Below are positions 25,101 through 29,727 of a stretch of DNA of 29,727 nt, one piece after another. Both the position numbers and the translations under genes were made by a program. The notes below the pieces were generated by a model. It was not told the DNA's origin, did no database searches, and saw nothing but the letters and a program-made list of their open reading frames with translations. The first letter of the stretch is position 1, and every line of letters starts with the position of its first letter. The stretch is from an uncultured Flavobacteriales bacterium (GTDB lineage: Bacteria > Bacteroidota > Bacteroidia > Flavobacteriales > Crocinitomicaceae): positions 1 to 29,727 of the forward strand of contig CAMLLB010000052.1 in the NCBI GenBank assembly GCA_946480815.1, in the 5' to 3' direction.

Positions 25101-26932
25101 TCCATTTAAGGCGTAACGGCGGAGCATCCAATATCAACATGGATGACTTCATTTACAATTTTGAACCGGTTGCGAATACCTCTCCACTTACCGGAACACA
25201 TGCAAGTAACCGACTGGATTATGTAGATGATATTGGAAGTTATACGGGGAACTATTCCCAGGATATCGACGACCAAAGTGCAGGTAACTATGGTTACGAC
25301 CGCCTGGGCCAGTTGACCAGTGATGTTTCCGAAGGAATGACCATTGAATGGTTCAGTGGCAGCCGCAAGGTGAAAAATATCACCAGTACGACTAAAGTGA
25401 TCGATTTTGAATACAATCCATTCGGGCAACGGCTCCTGAAAAAGGTAAAAGACCTGACAACCGGAATCATCACCAATACGTATTATGCGTACGATGCCAA
25501 CGGACAGGTCATGGGAGTTTACTCCATAGACCTGGAAGAGAACAATGCTGATGTTCTGGAATTAAATATCTACGGGGCATCCCGATTGGGGATTATAAAA
25601 AATGCACAAGCACTTTGTACGGAAGGAATAGCCGGAACACCACCAATTTACCCGGATCCATCCGGCCCTGTAAATCATATCCTTGGTTTCAAAAAATACG
25701 AGATTACCAATTACCTGGGCAATGTGAATGCGGTTGTAACGGACCGTAAAGTATATGTTTCGGGAACATATACCGCAGTGGTTGTTTCTAACAGTGATTA
25801 TTACCCGTTCGGTATGGAAATGCCTGATCGTCACATGAATGAGGATCAATACCGTTTTGGTTACAACGGTATGGAAATGGATAACGAGGCGAAAGGAAAT
25901 GGAAATTCCTATACCACGGAGTTCAGGCAGTATGACCCGAGACTGGGCAGGTGGTTGAGTTTGGATCCGTTGATGATGCAATTTCCATGGATGAGTCCGT
26001 ATGTGGCGTTCAATGATAATCCGATATTCTTCTCAGATCCATTAGGATTAGCAGCCGAAGGTGATCCTATAAGGGTGCCAATGACAGGAGAAAAACGAAA
26101 TGCTAAGGCTGAAAGCTCATTTGTACATCAATTGGAAGCTGTTGATGATGGTCAATTAGTCATTTTTGAATATGATCAACAAAGTGATAAATCAAAAGTA
26201 GAGTATACCTACAAATACAATAAAAAAGCAAACCAATGGAGTGTAAAATATTCACATACTGCAGCAAATCATCCAAATTTTACTGAGGATAGAGGGCTTG
26301 TAAATGGAAGCAGTCATAATACATCGCCAGATAATCTCAAGAAAACGCAAGAGGTAAATGGAGCCGCAAAAAAAACGACGGAAGTTACTAAAACTACACT
26401 TGAAAAGACTGAAAAAATTACTACAGGTGATCAATATAGTTTAGGAGGAGGTAGCCATAGTTCTAATGAGTATTATCGAGATACCGATTCTGATTTATTT
26501 CCAAAAAAACTTTATAACAGTGATGGTTCCCTAAGGAAGAAGACGATCGGAGCCAGAATGTATAAGAATATTTCTTACGTCGATAACGTCCTCGGTACCT
26601 TCGGAAAAGTCTCCGATGTAGGTGAATTGGGATATCATATTGTAAAAGGAAATTTTAAAAAGGTTACTGAGAAAATAATTATTTATGGTGTAGATTATCT
26701 TGCGGATGAATTATTATTGGTCCCAACTCCTGCAACAGTAGCGATAGGTATTGTTATTAAAGGAGGCTTATTCATTTATGAAAATTGGGATGAAATTAAA
26801 GACTTTTTTAAACCTGCAAAGCCATTTAAGAATATACCATTTCGAAAACCTCCAGGAGGATTGTATCAAGATAATCTGGAAAAAGAAGATGTGGTACCTT
26901 ATTTGAGTAGAATGCCAATAAGGTTCAGGTAG
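19103..26932 (+). CDS. DUF6443/Rhs repeat-associated core protein with variable C-terminal tip
   Basis: This 2609-residue protein begins with a signal peptide (MKNCKYIVLLLMFIVSNMHV and onward). A DUF6443-like segment sits at about 310-375 (GVSYADGLGRGHQSVGYNP). Residues about 605-1500 form an unusual Cys-rich region (LCLDCVYDLDIQ, GCKTCDEVN, NFCYCGNNG). YD repeats fill about 1515-2250 (FYYDQAGNLVKTV, YSYDPNGNLIHLRR). The Rhs core follows: YDPRLGRWLSLDPL at about 2276 and SDPLGL at 2311-2316. In polymorphic Rhs toxins the core ends there, is cleaved, and releases the C-terminal tip. Here the tip is 293 residues, more AT-rich, with a hydrophobic stretch (VPTPATVAIGIVIKGGLFIY). I do not recognise its toxin family; membrane action is possible. 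A terminator follows the stop. Confidence 0.92.
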   Translation: MKNCKYIVLLLMFIVSNMHVFGAIERFSNRMDGDGTVGAPTTLAAGSSMNLQDDKYYDMSTDPFWGTRFANKKATGTVRLGINPDLALIASFSGSQTIEIKYWTWDNTTGAFIQQPTVTHTFGLSYSTTGTANISDQATFTIAGAHRISVRLMSGTLPLDKLFLETTVEVERYYVLDNSSVLNLTHYPLTITTPTAPDGGQIEFRWDTKPGAEFYELEWVHINNYVLPGDPALTESQLNYNFYLNCTRIETKQNWYKIPRIFDQGYIIYRVRPIGRNGVNFTDRQDGAWSNPGESGTILSFSSLTPGNKILITTDYSDINWSHSVTYTEDGKRFEGVSYADGLGRGHQSVGYNPVTNQVLVSNVYYDELGRAAVGDLPTPVDGAWMKFRENFNRADGTGETYSWHSFDISDIGNDCVASSAGFTLSDGAGKYYSPNNPNQNGANIAIPDAEKYPFSRTTFTNDFTNRVASSSAAGINLRTGSGKETKIFYPSTNQTELDQLFGSEVGYAKHYQKMITVDPNGQIYVQYSDMAGRTVASYMEGPAPTNTDGVEGNSSVPLLVTMLDEGEPQTVNTLVPYSELSYYQYVSSDTIFNFNYSFTASQFQSACTGTLCLDCVYDLDIQVFDGCGVVVPLTGYTNPVHMTGSEINSVINGTCTSATAHTETFSAHLTPGMYTIHKKLTVNEAAADQYWCLFLEANTCIEGVQSIFNEAYEAESFAACDPLPINDEFLNECDAMKQMLLADVKPGGQYGKYGPGYNPTDPYSVYNPSGLLGINWRSLTYLDENGNPVPSGTLAGTAGLEWFVTNFRDEWAEQLYTHHPENCYLDFCYENAASNEYENDMLAMNSFDGAMAAGFLMPVEGGIPNNHYTLFPTSMYDGNPDPFFLDGALGEDFADDMVDHLNTYILLEGTTPLSMWEYALYLAAGGACKRAADLPNCMELNDCNKDQVWLTFRGLYLQDKATLVFLAQQAYATAHGCSNECIGAANPCSGTAAQLAPRAPRFGNLGQFAGTTTAPTSQADSEIELNQIIAESCSTSCEGYADQWLEDLAACAPIASLTPAERDALRDEFIELCMLGCDKDHPMGATTAPPGETTSHGKIDIKGVLDYHLGSKPGYPSAECSEYLVSFPGPYKTVTELQGGLPVMDQCGCDILMAVRTDYQTAIANSTIPATTPIEDFLFTYKGIAMDDIDNLLCVCDEFYDETNDTWLPGANADIIEANKYVPQELTCTEKAGCKTCDEVNTAYASAYAYADNTLGLDADDFEASSNYETVLTNFLNNSLGFDLTFKDYDFFHTGCNTSSSDPVCEMNPIMTEFRDVLKLLSMRGQLVHPSNLNLTAENIVYEHGKLREQGILGSTYHASVSSGHLNMSFQNGSGTPCTFDLSIAGSPSFDFTKIVSFGEIWPTSENCTANSSFEVEVKYYECGQLVTKIAQATSSCMQVNFCYCGNNGQLLCNEPLFDPEFEICYQPRLDNMMLDAIETYETSVAEAYTEFKEAYKTQCATAFDTEHFDMQGKYRFYQYTLFYYDQAGNLVKTVAPKGVNKLDATGVADAAQHRKDVTGITSTVTAVTPTQEFVTKYRYNSYNQLVSTENPDQEGVTKFWYDFYGRTVLSQNPEQAVVNKYSYVFYDKLGRPEEAGQVVPATGLGTINIKAPEPLGTTFRNWVTASGSVRSEVTRTYYDRVYMTSSALQAKFVLQPGETSTGQKNLRLRVASVAYYNTFDGSTDPRTQYSSATHYTYDIHGNVLQTLQDVPELAPLFQDIKSTEYEFELISGNVKTVKYQKGQLDQSTHTYYYDKLNRLEEVFVSTDKVHQSRQAHYLYYDYGPLARVEIGEQKVQGMDYAYTINGWMKAMNGTILNPGYELGRDNASGYLSQNTSVHNKFARDVVGYTLGYFDGDYRSIGSTNFAPLPYGNTAFDNAVSPMYNGNIAFTTTAIADVPGAVTPMAIQMGLYRYDQMNRLVSARTFRASGLAASNSWSGITETQEYKSTYSYDPNGNLIHLRRNGGASNINMDDFIYNFEPVANTSPLTGTHASNRLDYVDDIGSYTGNYSQDIDDQSAGNYGYDRLGQLTSDVSEGMTIEWFSGSRKVKNITSTTKVIDFEYNPFGQRLLKKVKDLTTGIITNTYYAYDANGQVMGVYSIDLEENNADVLELNIYGASRLGIIKNAQALCTEGIAGTPPIYPDPSGPVNHILGFKKYEITNYLGNVNAVVTDRKVYVSGTYTAVVVSNSDYYPFGMEMPDRHMNEDQYRFGYNGMEMDNEAKGNGNSYTTEFRQYDPRLGRWLSLDPLMMQFPWMSPYVAFNDNPIFFSDPLGLAAEGDPIRVPMTGEKRNAKAESSFVHQLEAVDDGQLVIFEYDQQSDKSKVEYTYKYNKKANQWSVKYSHTAANHPNFTEDRGLVNGSSHNTSPDNLKKTQEVNGAAKKTTEVTKTTLEKTEKITTGDQYSLGGGSHSSNEYYRDTDSDLFPKKLYNSDGSLRKKTIGARMYKNISYVDNVLGTFGKVSDVGELGYHIVKGNFKKVTEKIIIYGVDYLADELLLVPTPATVAIGIVIKGGLFIYENWDEIKDFFKPAKPFKNIPFRKPPGGLYQDNLEKEDVVPYLSRMPIRFR

Positions 26933-26942
26933 AAAAAAGCTT

Positions 26943-26992
26943 TAAAGGATACAACCGAAAGTGTTTTGTAATATTTTTGGTTGTATTTTTTA
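26943..26992 (+). terminator. Terminator of the Rhs operon
   Basis: A 14-bp stem (26943-26956 with 26979-26992), including ATACAACC/GGTTGTAT and two G-U pairs, encloses a 22-base loop. The right arm runs through five or more T residues. It begins 11 bases after the Rhs stop codon. Confidence 0.7.
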
Positions 26993-27076
26993 GTAAAAGA
27001 AAATTGAGTATACCTTAGAAGGGTATCTGTTTTTTCATTTGGCATTATTTATGTATATACGGTTTATTTTTCATTT

Positions 27077-27733
27077 ATGAAAATTCGTTTTTTTATTGTT
27101 GTTTTTTTCTTTTTTGTGATAGGGATTACATCCACCTTTGCACAAAACAAATTTGAATCAGACTTGATTTTTGTTGATGATTCTGTTTGTGTCTTAAAAA
27201 TTAACTATGATGACGGTGAGCGAACTTATATCACCGGGTTTTATACGTTAAAAGATAAAAACCTTTATTTTTCGGAGGCATCTAAAAGCTTTAATTATTT
27301 AGCCAACTTGGAGTTTTTCAAAGATGAGGATATTAATTCAGACTCTTTAGAGATCGAATTATTGGTTACCGATCCCTTAGGCTATGGCTGGAGTTCAATG
27401 GATAGTCTTCAGTTTCGGGTTAATGGAATAAATTATCACTCATCTCTGATTCCCTACAACAAGCATGATTTTATCCAATCTCATTATCTTAAGATTCCAC
27501 GTCCAAAAGAAAAGACGATTCTAATTGACGCATTTTGTCAGGATTCTTCTATTATGATGTATGACAAGATGTTCTTCCTAAAGGATATTTCATTGCAGAA
27601 TGGTTATCCTAATAAAATCTTTTTTAGAGTGTATGCTTTTAGTTATACAGATCCAAAAACAATTCCTATTGGAAAACTACTTCCTGCCAAAACAGTAAAG
27701 CATTCAAAAACATATAATGTACTTTTTAAATAA
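27077..27733 (+). CDS. Secreted protein of unknown function downstream of the Rhs gene
   Basis: This 218-residue protein has a clear signal peptide, very rich in Phe (MKIRFFIVVFFFFVIGITST, then FAQ). The mature part appears beta-rich (FESDLIFVDDSVCVLKINYD, TYITGFYTLKDKNLYF) with two Cys residues. No family is recognised. It is AT-rich like the Rhs tip and the two following genes, and a terminator at 26943-26992 separates it from the Rhs operon. It could be a periplasmic immunity-type protein or a simple cargo gene; nothing in the sequence decides this. The start is set by the signal peptide. Confidence 0.75.
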   Translation: MKIRFFIVVFFFFVIGITSTFAQNKFESDLIFVDDSVCVLKINYDDGERTYITGFYTLKDKNLYFSEASKSFNYLANLEFFKDEDINSDSLEIELLVTDPLGYGWSSMDSLQFRVNGINYHSSLIPYNKHDFIQSHYLKIPRPKEKTILIDAFCQDSSIMMYDKMFFLKDISLQNGYPNKIFFRVYAFSYTDPKTIPIGKLLPAKTVKHSKTYNVLFK

Positions 27734-27778
27734 TTATTTTAAGATTTATTTGATTCTTGAATAATCAAACTTGTAATT

Positions 27779-28180
27779 GTGAATTGGACTTTCATTTATA
27801 CACAACTAACTAAAAATTCGATTCTAAAAAATGGTAGGATCATACTTTTTTTTAACCAGAATATTATTAGAAGCCGAAGAGGAACAGATCTGGCAATTAT
27901 AGCTCTACCATTTCTGATCCCACTATTCTTAATTATCGGGAAAACAGTACATGATGAAACTGCAATTAATACTTCTATTTTGTTGGCTACCTTAATATTA
28001 TTTGGATTCGCATATTTCATTACCAGGAAAAATAAACGGATTGTCCTGAATTCATACCCTGATATTCATGTGACTTTGAATAAGAATCGCAGTGAGTTTT
28101 TCGTGATTTGGGGATTGTTCATGATAGTCTCTTCCTTATTCAACGCGGCCTGGTATTTGCTTTTAATTTGGATTTTTTAG
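27779..28180 (+). CDS. Small three-helix membrane protein, candidate immunity factor
   Basis: The frame gives 133 residues with three likely membrane helices: DLAIIALPFLIPLFLIIG (about 37-55), SILLATLILFGFAYFI (about 64-80), and FVIWGLFMIVSSLF through LLLIWIF (about 107-133). The first start available is GTG at 27779; no ATG occurs before the first helix. Between helices two and three is a basic stretch (TRKNKRIVLNS) that should face the cytoplasm. Small membrane proteins directly after an Rhs toxin with a hydrophobic tip are often immunity proteins against membrane-active toxins, but this is inference from position. The frame stays open past the TAG stop into the gene at 28277. Confidence 0.5.
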   Translation: MNWTFIYTQLTKNSILKNGRIILFFNQNIIRSRRGTDLAIIALPFLIPLFLIIGKTVHDETAINTSILLATLILFGFAYFITRKNKRIVLNSYPDIHVTLNKNRSEFFVIWGLFMIVSSLFNAAWYLLLIWIF

Positions 28181-28276
28181 AGCATTGCCGAGTTCGAAAT
28201 CAAATATTCCAGGGGTTCCCAAATCCACGATTATAGAAAACAACTTAGAGTTCAAATTTTAATTGTTTTCACTTGT

Positions 28277-28699
28277 TTGACAACACAAGGACAATCTTCG
28301 ATTACGTTGAAAAAAGCTTATCTAAAATATTATTCACATTTGATATTAATGACAAAACATGATTCACAGGTTCCTGAAATTTATGGGGGTGTTTCAATTT
28401 TTATTCTTAGTTTTCACAACATTGTAAACTTAATAACAGTATCACAGGTGATACTGTTAAATAAGTCTTTTTTCACCGGGAATTTACCTGAAGAGGTAGT
28501 AACCTTTTTTAAGAATTACCATACTTGGATATTATTGCTGTTTGCTTCACTGTTCATTTTGAATAATATATTACTACATAAACAAGCGAAGGACCTCGGA
28601 ACAAAATATGACAAATTAAAATCAAGTATTTACGTCTTTTCTTACTTTATTTTCACGTGGTTTACCTGGTTGCTTGTTGTGACATATGATACACGGTAA
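28277..28699 (+). CDS. Small three-helix membrane protein, second immunity candidate
   Basis: This 140-residue frame has three likely membrane helices: YGGVSIFILSFHNIVNLITV (about 36-58), WILLLFASLFILNNILL (about 83-99), and IYVFSYFIFTWFTWLLVV (about 117-135). The start is uncertain: TTG at 28277 opens the frame, and the first ATG is at 28349 (residue 25), which still keeps all three helices. It is in the same frame as the gene at 27779, with no stop between 28181 and 28276. No family is recognised. A 26-bp near-perfect palindrome lies inside the coding sequence at 28434-28459. A role as an immunity protein for the Rhs tip is possible but unproven. Confidence 0.5.
   Translation: MTTQGQSSITLKKAYLKYYSHLILMTKHDSQVPEIYGGVSIFILSFHNIVNLITVSQVILLNKSFFTGNLPEEVVTFFKNYHTWILLLFASLFILNNILLHKQAKDLGTKYDKLKSSIYVFSYFIFTWFTWLLVVTYDTR
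28434..28459. repeat. Perfect 12-bp inverted repeat inside a coding sequence
   Basis: TAACAGTATCAC (28434-28445) and GTGATACTGTTA (28448-28459) are exact reverse complements, separated by AG. It falls inside the membrane-protein gene, where it encodes the residues around TVSQVIL. A stem this long with a 2-base centre is a regulator site more than an RNA hairpin, since so small a loop cannot close. Confidence 0.75.
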
Positions 28700-28719
28700 A
28701 TAAAAGTATATACTAAATC

Positions 28720-28747
28720 GCAGGTGAGGTTTCAATCCTTTACCTGC
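28720..28747 (+). terminator. Hairpin terminator candidate after the membrane-protein genes
   Basis: GCAGGT (28720-28725) pairs with ACCTGC (28742-28747), and the inner AGG (28727-28729) pairs with CCT (28737-28739). The downstream sequence TTGTTTCT is T-rich. It lies about 20 bp after the stop at 28699 and abuts the next promoter. Confidence 0.45.
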
Positions 28748-28777
28748 TTGTTTCTATCTTTAACCTCACTATATTTG
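28748..28777 (+). promoter_or_regulatory. Bacteroidota-type promoter of the PsbP-like gene
   Basis: TTG at 28748-28750, a 19-bp spacer and TATATTTG at 28770-28777 match the TTG/TAnnTTTG consensus. The spacing is the same as in the tRNA promoter at 29570. The start codon follows 25 bp later. Confidence 0.75.
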
Positions 28778-28802
28778 TACCCGGTAATTAACAAATCAAT
28801 AC

Positions 28803-29339
28803 ATGCCAAAATCGCTCATCATTTTTCTCCTATTGAGTTTCTTAGGATTAACACATTACTCATTTGGGCAAAAAAAAGGTTCCTGGACCGAATTCAAAAA
28901 GGAGAATTACTCGATTAAATTTCCGGAAGACTGGACTTTAGACACCACACATCTGTCGGGTACAGCATTCATTATTCGGGGTCCACAAAGTTCTGACGAA
29001 GACCAGTTTAAGGAAAATTTAAACCTTGTCATTCAGGACTTAAGTGGTTTGAACTTCGATCTGTACAATTTTACGCAGCTTTCAGAACAGCAGATCCAGA
29101 ACTACATGGAAGAAAGTGAACTGATTGAAAGCGAACGGCTGAAAAAAGGGGAGCAGGAGTACCAGCATTTAATTTATACGGCAAAAAATGCAGATCTTGT
29201 TCTCCGGTTCGAACAGTATTACTGGATCATCAATGAAAAAGCATATGTGCTTTCATTTACTGCTGAGTTAACGGAATTTGAGAACTACAAAGATGTCAGC
29301 AAACGGATCCTGGATAGTTTTGTGATAAAACAGCCGTAA
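28803..29339 (+). CDS. Secreted PsbP/DcrB-like protein
   Basis: This 178-residue protein has a signal peptide (MPKSLIIFLLLSFLGLTHYS, then FGQ). The mature part starts with YSIKFPEDWTLD, then AFIIRGPQ, NLVIQDLSG and a final EFENYKDVSKRILDSFVI helix. A 'y.i.fP..W' opening, a central beta sheet and a last helix with 'ilDSF' are features of the PsbP/DcrB (Mog1-like) fold. The molecular role of bacterial members is mostly unknown. The gene stands alone, with its own promoter at 28748-28777, and is less AT-rich than the genes before it, so it looks like part of the stable chromosome. Confidence 0.8.
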   Translation: MPKSLIIFLLLSFLGLTHYSFGQKKGSWTEFKKENYSIKFPEDWTLDTTHLSGTAFIIRGPQSSDEDQFKENLNLVIQDLSGLNFDLYNFTQLSEQQIQNYMEESELIESERLKKGEQEYQHLIYTAKNADLVLRFEQYYWIINEKAYVLSFTAELTEFENYKDVSKRILDSFVIKQP

Positions 29340-29569
29340 ATACCACAGAGACAGTAATTGAGGACAGTACTTTCGGATTTCAATTCGTCACAACTTCTTC
29401 ACCTTCAAACCTGCAATCATTTTGCCTGAGTTGGCCAGAATGACAGGACCATACTTTTTTCCTACTTTTCGACATTGGAAAAAGTGGGAAAAGCCTGGAA
29501 TTAATTTACTGATTTCTAACAATAACGGGGTTTTAGTAAAATAAAAATGACTTTTTTTTCAAATTTTCC
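29340..29569. other. Intergenic stretch without a gene; imperfect hairpin at 29454-29493
   Basis: I see no gene here. An imperfect inverted repeat, a T-rich arm at 29454-29470 against an A-rich arm at 29477-29493, may act as a bidirectional terminator for the PsbP-like gene. The remainder shows nothing clear. Confidence 0.35.
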
Positions 29570-29599
29570 TTGCGGAAATGAAAATTGAGTGTATCTTTG
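29570..29599 (+). promoter_or_regulatory. Bacteroidota-type promoter of the tRNA gene
   Basis: TTG at 29570-29572, a 19-bp spacer and TATCTTTG at 29592-29599 are an exact match to the TTG/TAnnTTTG consensus. The tRNA begins 74 bp after the -7 element, leaving a short leader. Confidence 0.85.
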
Positions 29600-29636
29600 C
29601 AACGCTTTTAACGTAAAGCATTACACAATTTCTTAA

Positions 29637-29652
29637 TCAGGCTGTTGCCTGA
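29637..29652 (+). other. Small hairpin in the tRNA leader
   Basis: TCAGGC (29637-29642) pairs with GCCTGA (29647-29652) around a TGTT loop, in the leader between the promoter and the tRNA. It could help processing of the precursor by exposing the 5' end; this is speculative. Confidence 0.3.
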
Positions 29653-29673
29653 GTTCGAAAGAGCAGGAAAATT

Positions 29674-29727
29674 GGTTTGGTAGTTCAGTTGGTTAGAATA
29701 CATGCCTGTCACGCATGGGGTCGCGGG
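29674..29727 (+). tRNA. tRNA-Asp (GTC), 3' end cut by the window
   Basis: The sequence starts GGTTTGGTAGTTCAG and shows a D-arm (AGTTGGTTAGAA), then the anticodon arm CATGC with loop CTGTCAC and GCATG. The anticodon is GTC at 29708-29710. The variable region and the start of the T-arm (GGTCGCGGG) follow before the window ends. The T-loop and the acceptor 3' strand lie outside. The acceptor 5' strand GGTTTGG is plausible for tRNA-Asp, and the arm pairing is exact. Confidence 0.93.

Noticed and set aside
28724..28918. 64-aa plus-strand frame overlapping the PsbP-like gene
   Set aside because: It crosses the terminator and promoter and overlaps the signal peptide of a better-supported gene in another frame.
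29650..29662. GAGTTCGAAA before the tRNA as the remnant of another tRNA T-arm
   Set aside because: No matching acceptor or anticodon arms lie around it; the short motif is likely chance within the leader.
29641..29727. tRNA-Asp as the insertion site of the GATC-free block
   Set aside because: The block ends near 8.5 kb, with 20 kb of host-like sequence between it and the tRNA, so no link can be seen.
1..29727. CRISPR arrays and insertion sequences
   Set aside because: I see no regularly spaced direct repeats and no transposase-like reading frame anywhere in the window.

Overview
The window looks like a Bacteroidota chromosome, most likely Flavobacteriales and possibly a Fluviicola-like relative. 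The evidence is two promoters of the Bacteroidota type (TTG, 19 bp, TAnnTTTG), weak or absent Shine-Dalgarno sequences, many 'MKK...FAQ' signal peptides, and a giant secreted DUF6443/Rhs protein with its usual partners. The genus is inference.

Region A (1-8596) is an AT-rich accessory block. It holds the N-terminus of a DUF2130-like protein on the minus strand, a short XRE regulator paired with an unknown 258-aa protein, a lipoprotein gene, and a second XRE regulator. After these comes a tight operon: ParB/Srx-like protein 1, a D12-class (Dam-like) adenine methyltransferase, ParB/Srx-like protein 2, and two unknown small proteins. A convergent small gene follows, then a basic coiled-coil protein and a PUA/EVE-like protein, with a strong hairpin terminator closing the block. 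Both ParB-like proteins share one plan: an N-terminal domain with a GNRR box, a low-complexity linker and a similar helical C-terminal domain. Paired ACTAT elements lie before the regulator, between the regulator and the operon, and just before ParB-like gene 2. This suggests C-protein-like control, as in restriction-modification systems.

The most striking observation is that I find no GATC tetranucleotide on reading positions 1-8596, although the block encodes a Dam-family enzyme. GATC reappears at 8597 and is then frequent, including in the AT-rich genes near 27-28 kb. This points to a foreign element under selection against GATC and makes the ParB-Dam-ParB module the best candidate for an undescribed modification or defence system.

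Region B (8807-26932) is a four-gene secreted operon: a small secreted protein, a DNRLRE-type protein with two copies of that domain, a 2140-aa SpvB/Rhs-shell-like protein and a 2609-aa Rhs protein. The Rhs protein ends in a core motif (SDPLGL) followed by a 293-residue, AT-richer variable tip. A terminator follows.

Region C (27077-29727) holds an unknown secreted protein, two small three-helix membrane proteins (candidate immunity factors), and a secreted PsbP/DcrB-like protein with a clear promoter. The window ends inside a tRNA-Asp(GTC) gene that also has a clear promoter.
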